Shown in pieces: positions 60,996 through 64,000 of a stretch of DNA of 64,000 bases (the first letter of the stretch is position 1; each line of letters starts with the position of its first letter). The notes beneath the pieces were generated by a model that saw nothing but the letters and a program-made list of their open reading frames with translations, ran no database searches and had not been told where the DNA came from. Origin of the DNA: Bradyrhizobium sp. CSA207. Its GTDB lineage: Bacteria; Pseudomonadota; Alphaproteobacteria; Rhizobiales; Xanthobacteraceae. The DNA lies in contig NZ_JAACFT010000001.1 of assembly GCF_029051685.1 (NCBI RefSeq), forward strand, positions 186,001 to 250,000, written 5' to 3'. A program made the translations under genes and the position numbers.

Positions 60996-61261
60996 GTCGG
61001 CGGAAACGCGCAATCGCAACGACCGGTGCTCTCGGGCACCGCTCGTTCCGTGCGCGTGGCCGGCGCCAAGGGCAAACCGGCGACCGCGTCGGAGCAGCAG
61101 GCGCCGAAGGGGTAGGTCATTTCGTGCCCCGGACGCTGCGCAGCACGAAGTGATGCGATGCAGAGCCGGGGGCCATCTCACCGCCGCGTACCGTATCGCC
61201 ATCTGAGTCCCTGCTCTGCGGAGCAGCACTGCGTGCTGCACCGCGTCCGGGACACAGGGGC
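60996..61261. other. Gap after the MCP gene with in-frame extension and repeat
   Basis: After the TAA of the MCP gene the same frame stays open for 39 codons to a TAG at 61113-61115. It encodes a basic Ala/Lys/Pro-rich tail. From 61124 a family D repeat fills the rest of this convergent gap. I see no separate gene. Confidence 0.5.
61124..61256. repeat. Palindromic repeat, family D, copy 2
   Basis: GTGCCCCGGACGCTGCGCAG at the left mirrors GCACCGCGTCCGGGACAC at the right, with inner GCACGAAGTGATGC. It lies in the convergent gap between the MCP and thiolase-like genes. Confidence 0.85.
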
Positions 61262-62779
61262 TCACACCACCCGCCATTCCGGCACGCCGTCGGCGGCCAT
61301 CGTGATCTCGCCGAGCGAGCCGACCGGCGTACGTTCCATATCGAGCAGACGCGCCAGCGTCGCTCTGTCGCCCGCCGGAATCCGCGCCAGCGTACGGTGG
61401 TCGTCTTCCGTACGCAGCATCACCGCGCCATGCTCGACATCGCCGCTCCGGCCGTAGAGCACCGTAAAACTCTCGACCTTGCCCTTGCCGCCAGCCTCGG
61501 CGACGAACTCCGGCACGGCGCGCTTGTTGCGGTCGGCGTCGGATTGCACGCTGGTCTCCTGCGCCAGCGCCTCGCGCGGCGGCGTCTTCGAGACCACCAA
61601 TGCATGATGCTTGGTGACGAAGCCGCCCTGTCCGTAGAGCAGGCCGAGCCTTGCGCCGTCGCGCAGGCGCCGCACCATCGCGCAGGCGGCATGCGTCATA
61701 TAGGTATTGAGCGGCGCGCCGAAGAAGGTGAGCCCGCCGGTCACCGTCGGCTGCACGTCGGCGGAAAGGCCCAGCGTCCGCCGCGCCATCTTCGGCACGC
61801 AGGGAAAGCAGCTGTAGAGCTCGATCGCGTCGAACTTCCTGCCGTCGCCGCCCGCGAGATCTATCACCGCTTTCAGCACCGCGTTCTGCGGATGGCTCTC
61901 GTAGAACTGGTCGCGCAAGAGATAGTCGCGCGGCTCTTCCGCCGCTGCTCCACCCAGCGGGTACACCAGCTTGTCCTCCGCGATGCCGGCCGCACGTGCC
62001 TTGGCAAGGCTGGTGAGCAGTAGCGCACCGCCCATGTTGACCATGGGATTGGCCACCATCAGCTTTGTATAGGGCCAGGCGATCAGCCGGTTATCCGTGT
62101 TCGGTGTCGTGATCTCGTCCGGCGCAAAGCGCCGCTGCAGCCATGCGCTCGGATTTTGCGCGGCGGCTTGCGAATAGCGCGACCACAGCGTTCCCGACTC
62201 TTCCATCGCCTCGCGCGGCGTCTGGCCCCAATGTGCCGATGAAGCCGCCTCATAGAACGGATAGACGGTGACGGGACGAAACACGCCGAGCTTCACGGCC
62301 AGCGGCTTCTGGAACGCCGCGCCGCGCTTCGGCTCCTCGACGTCATGCGCGAACGGCGTCCACGGCAGCTTTACGCCGGCACGTTCGGCCTTGGTCGCAG
62401 TCGACTGTGCCTCCGCGCCGCACACCGCAGCGACGCTGCATTCGCCGCGCGCGATGCGCTGCGCCGCCTCGTGAATGTAGCGGATCGGACTCTCGCCGCC
62501 GACCGGGCCGTAGTAGCAATGGGAAGGCGCAATGCCGAGCCGCTGCGCCAGCAGTTTTTCCGGATCGCGATAGCGCCAGCTCAGGAAGTTCACGATGTCG
62601 AGCGACTGCACCTCGCCGAGCAGCTTCGCGCCGGCATCCGCTTCCGCGCGACGCAGCGCCTGTTCGAGCAGATCGAGCGGCTCGAGTCCCTCAGTGATCT
62701 CCTTGGGGCGGTCGACGATCTCGCCGACGCCGACGATGACGGGAATGCGATCTTCAGAGAGGATAGTCTTGTCTGTCAT
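61262..62779 (-). CDS. Acetyl-CoA acetyltransferase / thiolase-like protein
   Basis: 505-residue thiolase-superfamily protein of the SCPx-like group. It opens RIPVIVGVGEIVDRP and has the family block VANPMVNMGGALLLTSLAKA. Aligning the RIARG helix end with that of canonical thiolases, the nucleophilic Cys position falls on Gly95 (GPVGGESPIR). It is therefore a thiolase-like protein that may not do classical Claisen chemistry. The C-terminal 100 residues carry an OB-fold-like extension. The ribosome site is weak. It is followed on the minus strand by no other gene; a nitronate-monooxygenase-like gene lies upstream. Confidence 0.85.
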   Translation of the reverse strand: MTDKTILSEDRIPVIVGVGEIVDRPKEITEGLEPLDLLEQALRRAEADAGAKLLGEVQSLDIVNFLSWRYRDPEKLLAQRLGIAPSHCYYGPVGGESPIRYIHEAAQRIARGECSVAAVCGAEAQSTATKAERAGVKLPWTPFAHDVEEPKRGAAFQKPLAVKLGVFRPVTVYPFYEAASSAHWGQTPREAMEESGTLWSRYSQAAAQNPSAWLQRRFAPDEITTPNTDNRLIAWPYTKLMVANPMVNMGGALLLTSLAKARAAGIAEDKLVYPLGGAAAEEPRDYLLRDQFYESHPQNAVLKAVIDLAGGDGRKFDAIELYSCFPCVPKMARRTLGLSADVQPTVTGGLTFFGAPLNTYMTHAACAMVRRLRDGARLGLLYGQGGFVTKHHALVVSKTPPREALAQETSVQSDADRNKRAVPEFVAEAGGKGKVESFTVLYGRSGDVEHGAVMLRTEDDHRTLARIPAGDRATLARLLDMERTPVGSLGEITMAADGVPEWRVV

Positions 62780-62807
62780 GATTTCAATTCGCGATATCAG
62801 TTGTTTT

Positions 62808-62887
62808 CGTCATTGCGAGCGGAGCGAAGCAATCCAGAATCTTTCCGCGGAGACAGTCTGGATTGCTTCGCTTCGCTCGCAATGACG
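62808..62887. repeat. Palindromic repeat, family A, copy 6
   Basis: CGTCATTGCGAGCGGAGCGA, AGCAATCCAG at the left; CTGGATTGCTTCGCTTCG and CTCGCAATGACG at the right. It lies between the nitronate-monooxygenase-like and thiolase-like genes, both on the minus strand. Confidence 0.9.
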
Positions 62888-62895
62888 AGTGGGGT

Positions 62896-64000
62896 CTACT
62901 CCGCCACCAGCGCATTCATGTGCTCAACGGCTTCGGCAAAGTCTTCCTTGAACTCCTGCACCACGGCGCCGGCCGACTTCACGCTGTCGATCAGGCCGAC
63001 GCCCTGGCCGACGAAATAGCTGACGAGATCGCGCGCCCGTGCGTTGCCGCTCGCCGCCGCGCGGTCGATCGCGTTGAAGGCATCGCGGCTGATGATGCTC
63101 TGAAGCGGCATCGGCAGCGCGCCCGGGCTCTCCGGCGCGCGGTCCCAGGCATCGGTCCAGACCGAACGGAGCTGCCGCGCCGGTTTGCCGGTGCGGCCCT
63201 TCGAGCGCACCGCGTCGCGCGAGGATGCCGCGATCATCTTCTCGCGAAAGATCTCGGTGGTCTCGGCCTCGACGGTCGCAAGCCACACCGAACCGGTCCA
63301 CGCGCCGGCCGCGCCCATGGCCATGCAGGCCGCCATCTGCCGTCCCGTCATGATGCCGCCGGCCGCCAGCACCGGAACGTCGCGGATGCCTTTGATCGCC
63401 TTGATCACCTCGGGCACCAGCACCATGGTCGAGACCTCGCCGCAATGGCCGCCGGCCTCGGTGCCCTGCACCACGAGGATATCGACGCCGGCTGCGACCT
63501 GGCGCAGCGCATGCTCCTTGGCGCCGACGAGGGCCGCCACCGGCACGCCGTGTGTCCTGCCCATTTCGATCATGGCCTTGGGCGGCACACCCAGCGCATT
63601 CGCGATCAACCGGATCGGATGGCGAAAGGAGACTTCCAGCAGCTCCAGCGCGTTCCTGGCGTCGAACGGCTGCGGCTGGTTGTCCGCGACGCTGGTCATT
63701 GTGAGCTCGATGTCATACTTCTTCAGGAGATCGCTTGTGTAGTCGCGGTGCTCCTGCGGCACGCGGGCCTCAAGGCTCTTCCAGGTGACATCCTTCTCGC
63801 CTGCGGTCGACATGTTTTCGGGGATCAGCACGTCGATGCCGTAGGGCTTGCCATCGACGTGCGCGTCGATCCATTTCAGCTCGCGCTCGAGTGTGTCCGG
63901 CGTATGCACGGTGGCGCCGAGCACGCCGAAGCCACCGGCGCGGCTGACGGCGGCAACGACGTCCCGGCAATGGCTGAAGGCAAACAGCGGGAACTCGATC
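62896..64000 (-). CDS. Nitronate monooxygenase-like FMN enzyme, 5' end cut by window edge
   Basis: C-terminal 367 residues of a 2-nitropropane dioxygenase/NMO family TIM-barrel flavoprotein. The frame continues to base 64000 beyond the first in-window start codon: it reads IEFPLFAFSHCRDVVAAV and RAGGFGVLGA, so the true start lies outside. FMN-binding parts are VVQGTEAGGHCG, VLAAGGIMTG and AMGAAGAWTGS. It may oxidise nitronates or act as an enoyl-reductase-like partner of the thiolase-like protein encoded next; neither is proven. Confidence 0.9.
   Translation of the reverse strand, partial: IEFPLFAFSHCRDVVAAVSRAGGFGVLGATVHTPDTLERELKWIDAHVDGKPYGIDVLIPENMSTAGEKDVTWKSLEARVPQEHRDYTSDLLKKYDIELTMTSVADNQPQPFDARNALELLEVSFRHPIRLIANALGVPPKAMIEMGRTHGVPVAALVGAKEHALRQVAAGVDILVVQGTEAGGHCGEVSTMVLVPEVIKAIKGIRDVPVLAAGGIMTGRQMAACMAMGAAGAWTGSVWLATVEAETTEIFREKMIAASSRDAVRSKGRTGKPARQLRSVWTDAWDRAPESPGALPMPLQSIISRDAFNAIDRAAASGNARARDLVSYFVGQGVGLIDSVKSAGAVVQEFKEDFAEAVEHMNALVAE

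Noticed and set aside
59199-61277. A 692-codon open frame antisense to the chemoreceptor
   Set aside because: Long antisense frames are common in GC-rich DNA; the protein is low-complexity and the plus strand encodes a full MCP.
9181-62887. Repeated palindromes as a CRISPR array
   Set aside because: Copies are dispersed singly in gaps between genes, with no regular spacers and no cas genes.
1-64000. Insertion sequences, prophage or integrative element
   Set aside because: No transposase, integrase, phage or conjugation gene and no tRNA attachment site was seen; gene order reads as ordinary chromosome.

Overview
The window is GC-rich chromosomal DNA from an alphaproteobacterium of the order Rhizobiales, most likely Bradyrhizobium or a near relative. 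This rests on gene families and on style: a CYP102-type P450-reductase fusion, a phenylacetate (paa) cluster, a class III-like PHA synthase with a phasin, many ABC importers, and several families of short palindromic repeats in the gaps between genes. No database search was possible, so the genus is an inference. Both ends cut through genes. I see no rRNA, tRNA, CRISPR array, prophage or insertion sequence.

Layout. 1-5128 (minus): a dipeptide/oligopeptide ABC importer (binding protein, two permeases, two ATPases; the last one is cut). 5517-20110: a lipid, storage and oxidation block with a DUF6489-like protein, two paralogous alpha/beta hydrolases at its edges, a WS/DGAT acyltransferase, an epoxide-hydrolase-like enzyme, the CYP102-type fusion, a spermidine-synthase-like methyltransferase, short PhaE-like + PhaC + GNAT, a phasin and a DUF445 protein. 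20312-26912: paaX, paaABCDE, paaI, paaK. 26963-29148: a quinone-oxidoreductase-like protein and a YeeE/YedE sulfur transporter. 29168-33929 (minus): ferredoxin, P450, MFS, sulfite-oxidase-like protein and hydrolase/OsmC fusion, with a divergent TetR gene.

34729-42761 is an amino-acid locus: racemase-like protein, AapJ-type binding protein, class III aminotransferase and RpiR regulator on the minus strand; AapQ and AapM permeases divergent; then an amidase. No ATPase gene is present. 42882-49305 holds an atypical SDR, tartrate dehydrogenase, and a minus-strand set of LysR, M20 amidohydrolase, 2-hydroxyacid dehydrogenase and malate/ureidoglycolate-type dehydrogenase. Divergent from LysR run a DUF1445 hydro-lyase and a complete branched-chain-type ABC importer (50329-55198). 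55376-59134 encodes four-carbon acid-sugar catabolism (OtnC; divergent LtnD, OtnI, OtnK). A chemotaxis receptor, a thiolase-like protein and a nitronate-monooxygenase-like protein (cut at the right edge) end the window.

The genes read as catabolic and storage modules: import of peptides, amino acids and organic acids; conversion to acyl-CoA or central acids; storage as PHA and perhaps wax or triacylglycerol. Most modules carry a local regulator (PaaX, TetR, RpiR, LysR). The most interesting points are the CYP102 fusion without the usual carboxylate-anchoring pair, the P450/sulfite-oxidase/OsmC operon, two enzyme-like proteins lacking canonical catalytic residues, nested palindromes before the phasin gene, and the placement rule of the repeat families.
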